From Deinococcus fonticola (GTDB taxonomy: Bacteria > Deinococcota > Deinococci > Deinococcales > Deinococcaceae): 64,000 nt of DNA. The position numbers were made by a program, and so were the translations under genes. The notes under the pieces were generated by a model. The model was not told where the DNA came from and made no database searches. It worked only from the letters and a program-made list of their open reading frames with translations. The stretch lies in assembly GCF_004634215.1 (NCBI RefSeq), contig NZ_SMMH01000011.1, positions 1 to 64,000 on the forward strand, read 5' to 3'. How positions within the stretch are numbered: position 1 is the first letter of the stretch; the number at the start of each line of letters is the position of its first letter. Shown here piece by piece: positions 9,827-17,432 of the stretch.

Positions 9827-10210
9827 TCACTGCGGGGCAATAAATTCCCGTCTGGCGCGTTCGTCGCGCATCACGTCGAAGGCATAAAATTCCTGCACCA
9901 GTCCGGCGTTCAGGAGATCGGGGTGGCGGGCAATGAACTCCTCCCACGTCTCCCCTGCCCGCCGGCGTTCCAGTACCAGCAGGAACCAGGCGACGGTCAG
10001 GGTTTCATGGTACTTGTCGGCCTTACCGCTGGCCTGCGCGATCTGCCGCAAGCCGCGCCGGAATTCCGCCAGGGCCAGCAGCGCGGGCGCATCCTGCAGC
10101 ATGAGCCAGGCTACGTACACGTGCGCTTCGTGGCTGAACCTCCCGTACTTCTGCGTGGCCTGCCCGAAGAAAACCTTGAACGGGCGCACGTGAGTGGTTC
10201 TGGCAGACAT
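9827..10210 (-). CDS. Conserved hypothetical protein
   Basis: A protein of about 127 residues with the pattern HxAHVYVAWLML, FRRGLRQIAQASG, KADKYHETLTVAWFLLVLERR and a closing segment FYAFDVMRDERARREFIAP. I recognise this as a widespread uncharacterised family, but no function is known to me. The repeated His/Glu positions (HEAH, YHET) could be metal ligands; that is speculation. The start at 10210 is chosen over 10216 because CAGAAT lies six bases upstream of it, matching the leaderless pattern. It is divergent from the MerR-type regulator gene. Confidence 0.6.
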   Translation of the reverse strand: MSARTTHVRPFKVFFGQATQKYGRFSHEAHVYVAWLMLQDAPALLALAEFRRGLRQIAQASGKADKYHETLTVAWFLLVLERRRAGETWEEFIARHPDLLNAGLVQEFYAFDVMRDERARREFIAPQ

Positions 10211-10299
10211 GCCCATATTCTGCCCTGCCGTCCGCCAGAGGGTGGCCCTTGACCCTGACGCCGCGTGAGGCCTCACACTCTCTGGCAGGAGGTGACGAG

Positions 10300-11085
10300 A
10301 TGACCAGCGCAGGTGAAGCGCCCTGGACGGTGGGCGAGGTGGCGGAATGGACGCGCCTGAGCATTCGCACGCTGCATCACTACGACGACATCGGGCTGCT
10401 GGTGCCGTCGGAGCGCAGTGAGGCCAATTACCGCCTGTACACGCCGGCGGACGTGACGCGGTTGTACCGCATCCTGACTTACCGCGACCTGGGGTTTGCG
10501 CTCTCGGAGATCATGCGGCTGCTCAGCGCCGACGCCGCCGAGGAACAAGCGGCGCTGGCGTTGCAGGCGGCGCTTTTGCAGGAGCAGATCAGCCAGGCGC
10601 AGGCCAGACTGCGGGCCGTCACTTCCTTACTGAACGCCGGCCGCACCGGCGAAGGAGCCAGGAGCATGAACAAGGAAGAAATGCAGGAACTGTTTGGCGG
10701 GTTCGACCATACCCAGTACGAGGACGAAGTGAGGGAACGCTGGGGCGACACCGAAGCGTACCGGCAGAGCGCCCAGCGCCTGAAAAGCTACTCGCCCGCC
10801 GATCTGGAACGCCTGAAGCAGGAGGGCGCAGAATTAAACGCAAAGTACGTGGCGCTGATGGAAGCGGGCGTTCCCGCCGACAACCCCCAGGCAGCGCAAG
10901 TGGCCGAGGCGCACCGCGCTTACTTTCACCGCTGGTTCTACGATTGCAGCCCGGAAATGCTCAGGGGCGTGTCCAGCATGTGGGTGAACGACCCGCGCTT
11001 TACCCGCAACATCGATAAGGTCAGGGAAGGCCTGGCCGCTTACCAGCACGCGGCGGTGCAGGCGTGGGCCAGCCGGCAAGGCTGA
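10300..11085 (+). CDS. MerR-family regulator with TipAS-type ligand domain
   Basis: A 261-residue transcription regulator. Residues about 8-75 are a MerR winged helix (TVGEVAEWTRLSIRTLHHYD, then DIGLLVPSERSEANYRLYTP). A coiled-coil linker follows to about residue 115. The C-terminal part (MNKEEMQELFGGFD..., TQYEDEVRERWGDTEAYRQS, MWVNDPRFTRNID) matches the TipAS drug-binding domain. Members of this family are activated by covalent or tight binding of antibiotics such as thiopeptides and often activate their own gene and exporters. The start at 10300 has a strong AGGAGGTGA. It is not adjacent to a transporter; the nearest efflux genes are the SMR pair at 12.2 kb. Confidence 0.85.
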   Translation: MTSAGEAPWTVGEVAEWTRLSIRTLHHYDDIGLLVPSERSEANYRLYTPADVTRLYRILTYRDLGFALSEIMRLLSADAAEEQAALALQAALLQEQISQAQARLRAVTSLLNAGRTGEGARSMNKEEMQELFGGFDHTQYEDEVRERWGDTEAYRQSAQRLKSYSPADLERLKQEGAELNAKYVALMEAGVPADNPQAAQVAEAHRAYFHRWFYDCSPEMLRGVSSMWVNDPRFTRNIDKVREGLAAYQHAAVQAWASRQG

Positions 11086-11098
11086 GAACCCAAAGTAC

Positions 11099-11128
11099 AG
11101 CGGGCCTCCGGGAAACCGGGGGCCCGCT
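11099..11128. terminator. Long GC-rich hairpin after the MerR gene
   Basis: AGCGGGCCTCCGG and CCGGGGGCCCGCT pair with one mismatch around a short loop. There is no T run, so it may end transcription from either side only weakly. It lies between convergent genes. Confidence 0.5.
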
Positions 11129-11218
11129 GTGCTGGATGAGCAATGATCAGCCCCCCATTTGTTTCGTTCTCCTTCTACGTCCGGCCAGATACCGTCCCCC
11201 GCTGGCGTACCAATCCTC

Positions 11219-11914
11219 TTAAATGACCCGGCGTTCCGGGAGTTGCTGGCCTTTGCTGTAGCGGTGTTCCAGCGCCCGGATCAGGCGCGTCAGCAGAAAG
11301 GTCAGCAGGAAGTACACGGCGGCCAGTACGGCGTAGACCTCGAACTGGCGGTAGGTCGCGTTGGTGATGTAGCGCCCCTGACTGAACAGTTCCTGCAAGG
11401 TCACGGCGCTCGCCAGGCTGCTGCCCAGGATCAGGCTCACGAATTCGTTGCCCAGGGCGGGCAGCGCCACGCGCCAGGCCTGCGGCAGGATCACGTGCCG
11501 GATGGCCTGCCGCCGCGAGAGGCCCAGGCTGCGGGCCGCCTCGACCTGCCCGGCCGGAACGCTGGTCAGGCCGCCGCGTACGATCTCGGAGGTGTACGCG
11601 GCAGAGTACAGGCCCAGCGCCAGCACCGCCGCCGGAAAGCCTTCCAGCGTGAGGCCCAGGGCCGGCAACCCGAAGTAGATGACGCTGAGCAGCACGATCA
11701 GGGGAATGCCGCGCACCACCTCCACGTAAACGTTGCCCAGCACCCCCAGCAGCGGCACGCGAAAGACGCGCACCAGGCCCAGCAACGTGCCGATCACCAC
11801 CGACACCAGCAGGGCGCACAGGCTCACCGCCAACGTCAACCCCAGGCCCTGAATCAGCAGCTTCGGGTACTCGCCGGAAAAAACCGTGGCAAATCCGGTG
11901 AGAAGGTCATTCAT
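11219..11914 (-). CDS. Polar amino-acid ABC transporter permease
   Basis: A 231-residue inner-membrane permease of the HisM/GlnP family with about five transmembrane helices. It has the family start (LLIQGLGLTLAVSLCALLVS), EVVRGIPLIVLL, the EAA loop EAARSLGLSRRQAIRHVILPQAWRVALPALGNEFVSLIL, here split for quotation: EAARSLGLSRRQAIRHVILP and QAWRVALPALGNEF. It would work with a cytoplasmic ATPase and a type II binding protein. The likely binding protein lies on the same strand at 15396-16157, separated by divergent genes and an IS. No ATPase gene is visible in the window. Confidence 0.88.
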   Translation of the reverse strand: MNDLLTGFATVFSGEYPKLLIQGLGLTLAVSLCALLVSVVIGTLLGLVRVFRVPLLGVLGNVYVEVVRGIPLIVLLSVIYFGLPALGLTLEGFPAAVLALGLYSAAYTSEIVRGGLTSVPAGQVEAARSLGLSRRQAIRHVILPQAWRVALPALGNEFVSLILGSSLASAVTLQELFSQGRYITNATYRQFEVYAVLAAVYFLLTFLLTRLIRALEHRYSKGQQLPERRVI

Positions 11915-12236
11915 GCGGCCTTCAGTCTACGCTGACCGTCCACTGACACGCTTTCCTTACGCTCGGGACACTCGCCGCAGTCGTCCACCCAGCCGGGGCA
12001 GGGACTGCGGCACGGAAGCGCCCACAGCAAGCGCGCACCGGAATTCATTGAAGACAGGGTGAAACGAATATGCGCCCCGCGCATAGAAACGCCGCACATC
12101 GGAAACAGTTTGTTCAGCACGTGATCGACTGGCTTTACTCCCGCAGTTGGACGTAAAGGGCTTTTTTCTTCTCTGCTTTTGTCCAGTCATTCTCCACTCT
12201 TGATGATTACTTTTTAATTTTGAAGGAAGGTGCCCC
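11915..12236. other. Intergenic region between the permease and the SMR pair
   Basis: This 322-bp divergent intergenic region ends with a good ribosome-binding site (AAGGAAGG) before 12237. A TAGACT hexamer for the permease lies nine bases upstream of its start. I looked for guanidine-type riboswitch motifs, which often precede SMR genes, and did not recognise one. No gene candidate is supported. Confidence 0.4.
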
Positions 12237-12575
12237 ATGCGCGGTTACTTCGCGCTGCTTTTCGCTGTTGGTTTAGAAGTGTTCGGAACATTGAGCCTGA
12301 AATTTGCTTCGCTGGGCCAGTTGCCACTGGGCTGGCTGCTCACGGCGCTGTGTATCGCGGGGTCTTACGTGCTGCTTTCGGTCTCGTTCAGGCGCATTCC
12401 CGTGGCGGTGGCGTTCGCGGTGTGGGAAGCGGCGGGCCTGGCGCTGGTCACGCTGCTGGGCTTCGTGCTGCTGCATGAAGCCCTGACCCCGCTGAAAGTC
12501 GCCGCGCTGCTGGGCCTGGGGGCCGGGGCCTTTTTGCTGCACCGGGGCACGCAAGCGCCGGAGTCGGCGGCATGA
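12237..12575 (+). CDS. SMR-family multidrug/guanidinium exporter subunit A
   Basis: A 112-residue small multidrug resistance protein with four transmembrane helices. It keeps the essential membrane Glu at position 14 (AVGLEVFGTLSLK) and the SFRRIPVAVAFAVWEAAGLA loop of helix 2-3. The next gene starts inside its stop codon (ATGA overlap) and encodes a second SMR protein, so the two probably form a heterodimer of the MdtIJ/EbrAB type. It exports small cationic compounds by proton exchange. A strong AAGGAAGG precedes the ATG. Confidence 0.88.
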   Translation: MRGYFALLFAVGLEVFGTLSLKFASLGQLPLGWLLTALCIAGSYVLLSVSFRRIPVAVAFAVWEAAGLALVTLLGFVLLHEALTPLKVAALLGLGAGAFLLHRGTQAPESAA

Positions 12576-12886
12576 AAGCGGCCCCCCTGCTGCTGGTGCT
12601 GGCCGCCGTGCTGGATGTGGCCGCCAACGCCCTGCTGAAGCGCTCCGACGGCTTTCGCCAGTGGGTTCCCGGCGTGCTGGCCCTGCTGCTGGTCGTGGTC
12701 GCCTTCGGCCTGCTGGGAATCGCCCTGCACAGCGTGCCGCTGACCACCGCCTACGCCACCTGGGGCGCTGTGGGGCTGGTGCTCACGGCGCTGCTCAGCC
12801 GCACGCTGGACGGCACCCGCCTGACCGCAGGCGCCTGGCTGGGCTTACTCCTGATGGCCGGGAGCGTCGTCGTGCTGCACAGGTAG
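12572..12886 (+). CDS. SMR-family exporter subunit B (Asp in place of the key Glu)
   Basis: A 104-residue SMR protein with four hydrophobic helices (LLLVLAAVLDVAANALLK, VPGVLALLLVVVAFGLLG, TAYATWGAVGLVLTALL, AWLGLLLMAGSVVVLH). The membrane-embedded Glu of helix 1 is replaced by Asp at residue 15 (AAVLDVAAN). In EmrE a Glu-to-Asp change shifts the proton affinity, so this subunit may be asymmetric to its partner. Translation is probably coupled through the 4-bp overlap with the first subunit. Confidence 0.85.
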   Translation: MKAAPLLLVLAAVLDVAANALLKRSDGFRQWVPGVLALLLVVVAFGLLGIALHSVPLTTAYATWGAVGLVLTALLSRTLDGTRLTAGAWLGLLLMAGSVVVLHR

Positions 12887-12929
12887 GCAGCTTTTCCCGG
12901 GGGGCAACACCCTCGCGTAGACTCCCTGG

Positions 12930-13796
12930 GTGACTGGGGTGTGGTTGGGGCTGGGAGCGGCGCTCTCGTGGGGCTTCGCGGATTACCTGGCCCAACCGGC
13001 AACCCGCCGCTTGGGAACAGTCCGGGCGGCCTTTTACGCGCAGCTCATCGGTCTTGTCCTGCTCTTTCCGCTGGTGCTGCTGACCCAGCCGGTCATTTTC
13101 CCGGCCGGAGCCGAAAACTGGTTGTGGATCGTGGTCACCGGCCTGCTGGGCGGGGCCGGCAACCTGGCGTTCTACCGCGCTGCGAAACTGGGAAACCTGG
13201 CGGTGGTCGCGCCGATCATGGGCAGCTACGGCGCCGTGACCACCCTGCTGGCGTGGGGATGGGGCGAGCACCTGAGCGCCCGGGTGACGCTGGGCCTGCT
13301 GCTGGCCCTGGGGTCGGTAGTGCTGGTCTCTATTCCGGCGCGGCAGGCCAGAGCCCGGGCGTTGCCCCGGCAGGTGCAGGGCCTGCTGTGGGCCCTGGTG
13401 TCCGCCGTGGTGGTCGGCACCTGCTTTTTCGTGATGGGCCACGAACTCACGCCCCGCATCGGGGGCACCCTGACAACGTGGTGGACGCGGGTGGTGGGCC
13501 TCAGCCTGAACCTGCTGATCCTGCTGTTCACCCGGCAGGCGACCTCGCTGGGAAAAGTACCGGCGACCTCGCTGCTGGCCCCGGGGCTGTCCGGGATACT
13601 GTCCATGAGCGCGGTGCTGCTCACGGCGCTGGGCCTGGGGCGCGGCGAGGACGCCGTCGTGACCGTGCTGGGCAGCATGAGCATCGTCATCACGACCATC
13701 CTGGCGCTGTTCATCGTGCGCGAACGCCTGACCGGGGTTCAGTGGGTGGGCGTGACCCTGGCGCTGCTGAGCGTGCTGCTGATCGGGTGGAAGTGA
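12930..13796 (+). CDS. DMT-superfamily transporter (EamA domains)
   Basis: A 288-residue membrane protein with about ten helices arranged as two EamA repeats (residues about 3-135 and 148-286). The first begins GVWLGLGAALSWGFADYLA and the second LLWALVSAVVVGTCFFVMG. Family members move metabolites or drugs across the inner membrane, and the substrate here is unknown. The GTG start at 12930 lies six bases after a TAGACT hexamer, so it probably has its own leaderless promoter even though it is only 43 bp behind the SMR pair. Confidence 0.8.
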   Translation: MTGVWLGLGAALSWGFADYLAQPATRRLGTVRAAFYAQLIGLVLLFPLVLLTQPVIFPAGAENWLWIVVTGLLGGAGNLAFYRAAKLGNLAVVAPIMGSYGAVTTLLAWGWGEHLSARVTLGLLLALGSVVLVSIPARQARARALPRQVQGLLWALVSAVVVGTCFFVMGHELTPRIGGTLTTWWTRVVGLSLNLLILLFTRQATSLGKVPATSLLAPGLSGILSMSAVLLTALGLGRGEDAVVTVLGSMSIVITTILALFIVRERLTGVQWVGVTLALLSVLLIGWK

Positions 13797-14042
13797 TCAG
13801 CGGGTTCCTCAGTGCTGCAATCACCGGGAAGGGTCGAACCGGGCGAACAGAAGAACCCTCATGGATGAGCTGCAATGCGTATGAATCGAAACGTGGGCTG
13901 ATTGGCCGGGGAGCAACGAAAACCAGTTCTCAGGGAAAGGCAGCAATTGGTTCCTTTCATGTCTGGAACGCTTCTGGTTCCACTGCCTTTCAGATGTTCA
14001 GACCAGTGGCCGACAGGTTTACAAAGAAGGGTATGGGTGGAA

Positions 14043-14066
14043 AGCCCACGGTTTCAACCGTGGGCT
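14043..14066 (+). repeat. Left subterminal hairpin of the TnpB element
   Basis: AGCCCACGGTT, TC, AACCGTGGGCT: perfect 11-bp arms with a two-base centre. In IS200/IS605 elements such a hairpin is the TnpA recognition structure. Confidence 0.75.
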
Positions 14067-14162
14067 GCAGAACCCACGCCGCCCGCAGGACGGTGGTGCT
14101 AAAGTCTATCGCCTTAAGTTATAGCTTTTACGCTTGAAAGTCCAGCGTAAAAAGTCTATGAT

Positions 14163-15383
14163 ATGGGTGTGATTGTCCTTGAGTACAAATTGGTGGCTGC
14201 GGCAGAACAGCGGCGGGGAATGGATGAAGCCATCCGTACCGCCCAGTTCGTCCGCAACGCCTGTTTGCGCTACTGGATGGACGGTGAGAAGGTAGGCAAG
14301 AACGACATCTACAAGCACACCACGAAGCTGCGGTCTGAGTTCGAGTGGGCCAAAAAGCTCAACTCAACCGCCGTGCAAGCTGCGGGGGAACGTGCGTGGG
14401 CGTCCATTTCTCGCTTCTACGACAATCACAAGAAGGGCGCGGCCACAAACATTTGTGGCCGCAAGCCTGTCGGATACCCCAAGTTCAAGAAGAACGTCCG
14501 CTCAGTGGAATACAAGCAAAGTGGCTGGAAGCTCGACGCTTCTACCAAACGCCTGACACTGACGGACGGATTCAAGATTGGGGTCATGAAGCTGCTCGGC
14601 AAGTGGGATTTGATGCTCTACCGTCAGGAAGACATCAAGCGTCTACGAATCGTGAAGCGGGCTGACGGCTACTACGCTCAGTTCCTCGTGGACGTGGAGA
14701 GACAGTTTGACCTCAAACCCAGTGGAAAAACCATTGGGTTAGACGTAGGCTTAAAGTCGTTCTACACGGACTCTGAGGGACATGAAGAACCCAATCCACG
14801 CTTCTACCGGAAGGCGGAACAGTCGCTCAAGAAATTGCAGCGTCAGGTCAGCCGGAAGGTAAAAGGCTCTAACAATCGCAAGAAAGCAGTGGCGAGGTTA
14901 GGCAGGAAACACCTGAAAGTCCAACGTCAGCGTAAAGACCATGCCGTCAAACTGGCACGGTGCGTAGTCATGTCTAACGATGTGGTGGCGTTTGAAGATT
15001 TGAAGGTCAGGAATATGATTCGGAACCGGAAATTGAGCAAGAGTATTCAGGATGCAAGCTGGCGAGAGTTCCGCTTGTGGATGGAATACTTTGCGAAAAT
15101 CATGGGGAAGATTGCTATTCCTGTCAATCCTGCGTACACCTCTCAGATTTGTTCCGGGTGTGGTCAGACGGTCAAGAAAGAGCTGAAGACCAGAACGCAT
15201 GTCTGCGGATGTGGCACGGTACTAGACCGTGACCACAACGCCGCCATCAACATCCTGAGCACTGGACTCCGTATGGTGGGACACACCAAAACGGCTGGGA
15301 AAACCCAGGAAACGCTTGTGGAGATGGAAGAAGACCAGCCAAAGCTGGCATCTATCGCTGAAGCAAGAATCCCACGGCTTTAG
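14163..15383 (+). CDS. tnpB: TnpB RNA-guided nuclease, IS1341 type
   Basis: A 406-residue intact TnpB. The N-terminal recognition part (IRTAQFVRNACLRYWMD, AERAWASISRFYDN-like helix) is followed by the split RuvC domain: Asp194 in IGLDVGLKSF, Glu278 in VAFEDLKVRN and Asp357 in LDRDHNAAINI. The zinc knuckle has Cys330, Cys333, Cys348 and Cys350 (CSGCG...CGCG). All catalytic residues are present. TnpB proteins cut DNA guided by a right-end RNA next to a TAM, which helps the element persist at its donor site. It resembles the cyanobacterial-type lineage more than ISDra2 TnpB. Base composition is lower in GC than its neighbours, consistent with mobility. Confidence 0.92.
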   Translation: MGVIVLEYKLVAAAEQRRGMDEAIRTAQFVRNACLRYWMDGEKVGKNDIYKHTTKLRSEFEWAKKLNSTAVQAAGERAWASISRFYDNHKKGAATNICGRKPVGYPKFKKNVRSVEYKQSGWKLDASTKRLTLTDGFKIGVMKLLGKWDLMLYRQEDIKRLRIVKRADGYYAQFLVDVERQFDLKPSGKTIGLDVGLKSFYTDSEGHEEPNPRFYRKAEQSLKKLQRQVSRKVKGSNNRKKAVARLGRKHLKVQRQRKDHAVKLARCVVMSNDVVAFEDLKVRNMIRNRKLSKSIQDASWREFRLWMEYFAKIMGKIAIPVNPAYTSQICSGCGQTVKKELKTRTHVCGCGTVLDRDHNAAINILSTGLRMVGHTKTAGKTQETLVEMEEDQPKLASIAEARIPRL

Positions 15384-15391
15384 CCGTGTGG
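15371..15391 (+). repeat. Right subterminal hairpin, probable 3' end of the TnpB guide RNA scaffold
   Basis: CACGGCT, TT, AGCCGTG with flanking CC/GG pairing. It lies at the right end, overlaps the tnpB stop region and precedes the TCAA cleavage site. By analogy with characterised elements, the guide RNA scaffold would end here and the guide would be the flanking sequence after 15399. Confidence 0.65.
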
Positions 15392-15395
15392 AGTG

Positions 15396-16157
15396 TCAAT
15401 TCTGCACGATCCACTTGTTCAGCAGGGCCTGGTACTCGCCGCTGGAGCGCAGCCGCGCCAGGGTCTTGTTTGCGGCGGCAGCCAGGTCGCTGTTCTTTTT
15501 GAACACCATGCCGTAGTCCTCGGCGGCCAGGGCGCTGCCGGCCTGCTGGAACTGACCCGGCAGGCGTTTTTGCAGGTCGGCCACGGTGGGCGCGTCCCCG
15601 ATCAGGGCGGCAATGCGCCCGGCCCGCACGTCCGCAAGGCCAGCGGCGAAATCGTCGTACACCTTGATCACTGCGCCCCTGGGTTTCAGCAGGTCGTTCG
15701 CCACGTACTGCCCGGTGGTGTTCGCCTGCACGCCGATGGTCTTGCCTTTCATGGCGGAATTCCACGGCCAGCCGAAGCGGCTGGGGTTGCCCTGCTTCAC
15801 GATGAACACCTGCGCGCTGCGGTAGTACGGCGCACTGAACGACACGATCTTCGCCCGCTCGGCGGTGATGGTAATTCCGCTGACGGCCATGTCCACCCGC
15901 CCGGACGTGACGGACTGCGGCATCAGCGCCCCGAACCCCACCGCCCGGATCTCCAACTTCACGCCCAGATCCTTCGCCACGGCCCGGGCAATGTCAATGT
16001 CGAAGCCCTGAATCTGCCCGTCTGCCCCCTTGAACTCGAACGGCGTGAAGGTCGGGTCGGTGCCCAGCACCAGCACGCCTTTTTTCTTCACCTCGGCCAC
16101 CGTGGTGGCCTGAGCAACAGCGCAGAGGGTGAGCAGCAGCGCAAGGAAGCGTTTCAT
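15396..16157 (-). CDS. Polar amino-acid ABC transporter substrate-binding protein
   Basis: A 253-residue type II binding protein (SBP_bac_3). It has a signal peptide (MKRFLALLLTLCAVAQA), VLVLGTDPTFTPFEFKG, GFDIDIARAVAKDLG, the ligand-binding SGRVDMAVSGITIT-ERA segment, SAPYYRSAQ and GKTIGVQANTTGQ. It would deliver an amino acid to a HisM/GlnP-type permease such as that at 11219-11914. The TGA stop is made by the right end of the TnpB element (TCAA on the plus strand), so the last few residues may differ from the pre-insertion protein. TACGCT seven bases before the ATG supports a leaderless start. Confidence 0.87.
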   Translation of the reverse strand: MKRFLALLLTLCAVAQATTVAEVKKKGVLVLGTDPTFTPFEFKGADGQIQGFDIDIARAVAKDLGVKLEIRAVGFGALMPQSVTSGRVDMAVSGITITAERAKIVSFSAPYYRSAQVFIVKQGNPSRFGWPWNSAMKGKTIGVQANTTGQYVANDLLKPRGAVIKVYDDFAAGLADVRAGRIAALIGDAPTVADLQKRLPGQFQQAGSALAAEDYGMVFKKNSDLAAAANKTLARLRSSGEYQALLNKWIVQN

Positions 16158-16209
16158 GCGGCTCAGCGTAGCGCAATGCGGCGAGGGCGAGGGGGTGGGC
16201 TTCCAGCGG

Positions 16210-16737
16210 TCATTTCCCCAGCAGAGCGTGAATGGCCCTCATGGTGCGCCAGTGCCGAACCGTCAGAGAGCAGTGCAGGTGCCGCTCGATCACGGCCTGG
16301 CTCAGTTTCAGGTTCTTCGTGCCGTCCGGTACGGTCTGGTACAGGTGATCTCCCCGGATCTGCCAGCATTCAGCGCCGAAATTCTTCTGTTGCAGCGCGG
16401 CCACCGCCCCAGGCTCAGGGAGGCAACTCAGAAAAGCCACGCGCACCTCTTCGCGCTCAGCATTAAAAGGGATGCCCCGCATGATGTCCTGCCACTCCTC
16501 GGCGGTTCGCAGGGTCACGGGAATCCCAAACCCGAAGGTGGACTGGAGTTCCGTTTCCAGGGCCTCACGCAAGGCCGGCCCGTCTGTCCATGAGGTCGTG
16601 AAGAGGGCGTTTCCACTTTGCAGGTGCGTTCTCACGTCCTGAAGTTCCAGGCGTTCCAGGCTGGCGCGCAAATCCTGCATGGCAACGCGGCGGGTTTTTC
16701 CCAGGTTGATGGCGTGCAGCAGGGCGACGACTTGCAT
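16210..16737 (-). CDS. DUF1697 domain protein
   Basis: A 175-residue protein matching the DUF1697 pattern: LLHAINLGKTRRVAMQDLRA, DVRTHLQSGNALF, the FGFGIPVTLRTAEEW stretch, VAFLSCLPEP, and a C-terminal RHWRTMRAIHALL. The structure of the family suggests a ferredoxin-like duplicated fold, but no activity is established that I know of. The ATG at 16737 is used rather than the TTG one codon earlier. A TATCCT hexamer is eight bases upstream. Confidence 0.8.
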   Translation of the reverse strand: MQVVALLHAINLGKTRRVAMQDLRASLERLELQDVRTHLQSGNALFTTSWTDGPALREALETELQSTFGFGIPVTLRTAEEWQDIMRGIPFNAEREEVRVAFLSCLPEPGAVAALQQKNFGAECWQIRGDHLYQTVPDGTKNLKLSQAVIERHLHCSLTVRHWRTMRAIHALLGK

Positions 16738-16762
16738 CAACGCTCAGGATAGAGCGAGAACT

Positions 16763-17320
16763 TTAGCGGAGGGGCTGAGCGGTCGTGGGCGCGGTGGGCC
16801 GAGGGGAAGTTGTCACCGGTTTCACCGGCATGGGGGTCAGCGTGCGCACGGGGGCCGGGCGACTGGGCAGCGCCGTGACCGGTGCGGGTCGGGTCGCCAC
16901 ATACCCACCGGCGGCCACCTGGTTGCCGGCGCCCGTAACCAGCAGGGTGGGGCGGGCACCGCTCAGGGCCTTGCGCCAGGTGACGCGGTTGCGGCTGCCG
17001 GTGACGACGAGCCGGCCCACCTGCTCGACCTGCACGGTGTTGCCGCTGCCGGTCACGGTCACGCTGGGGCAGCGGCCCAGCAGCTGGACGCGCCCGTTCG
17101 TACCGCTGACCTTCACCGCCCGCCCGGCGCAGTTCAGCGTCTGCGGCCTGGACGGAATACGCGGGGCATTCTGGTTCACCCCCACACGCAGGCCGTTCTG
17201 ATCGAGGCGCAGGGTGACGTTTGCGCCCGTGCTGAGGCTCACGCCGTTCGGGCCAATGCTGAGGCTCTGTGCCCCGGCCATACCACAACACGCCAGAGCT
17301 GTCAGGAGAATCTTCTTCAT
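16763..17320 (-). CDS. Secreted DUF3060-type protein
   Basis: A 185-residue exported protein with a signal peptide (MKKILLTALACCGMAGA). The centre is a repeat of short valine-rich turns (GRAVKVSGTNGRVQLLGRC, SVTVTGSGNTVQVEQVG, RLVVTGSRNRVTW, TLLVTGAGNQV), each with the GxGN/GxxN corner typical of DUF3060 right-handed beta-helix proteins. Two Cys flank the first repeat (NCAGR, GRCPS) and may form a disulfide. The C-terminus from residue 148 is a Pro/Thr/Val-rich linker. The role is unknown, probably envelope structure. AAGGTG precedes the start. Confidence 0.7.
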   Translation of the reverse strand: MKKILLTALACCGMAGAQSLSIGPNGVSLSTGANVTLRLDQNGLRVGVNQNAPRIPSRPQTLNCAGRAVKVSGTNGRVQLLGRCPSVTVTGSGNTVQVEQVGRLVVTGSRNRVTWRKALSGARPTLLVTGAGNQVAAGGYVATRPAPVTALPSRPAPVRTLTPMPVKPVTTSPRPTAPTTAQPLR

Positions 17321-17432
17321 GCTGGCACCTTAATGACCCCTCATGAGCGTCAGGGCCGTGCCGCCTGACGGGGGTCTTCATGTGGCGCGCCGGGTCTGGC
17401 GGTCTGGCCTTCTGCTACGCTTTGGCCGTTGC

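Larger units (their letters stand above)
14023..15399 (+). mobile_element. IS200/IS605-type element carrying only tnpB
   Basis: The element is bounded on the left by TTTAC (14018-14022) and a subterminal 11-bp hairpin 20 bases inside. On the right a hairpin at 15371-15391 is followed by TCAA (15396-15399). A TTAC-type target, palindromic subterminal hairpins and a TCAA right cleavage site are the layout of IS200/IS605 elements moved by a Y1 transposase as single strands. No tnpA is present, so movement would need one in trans. There is no target duplication and no inverted terminal repeat, as expected for the group. Confidence 0.7.

Noticed and set aside
11915..12236. A guanidine riboswitch upstream of the SMR pair
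   Set aside because: The expected conserved guanidine-I, -II or -III motifs were not recognised on either strand.
13797..14022. A gene or riboswitch before the TnpB element
   Set aside because: Only a loose inverted repeat (GAAAGGCAG / CTGCCTTTC) was seen, with no coding frame of quality and no conserved motif.
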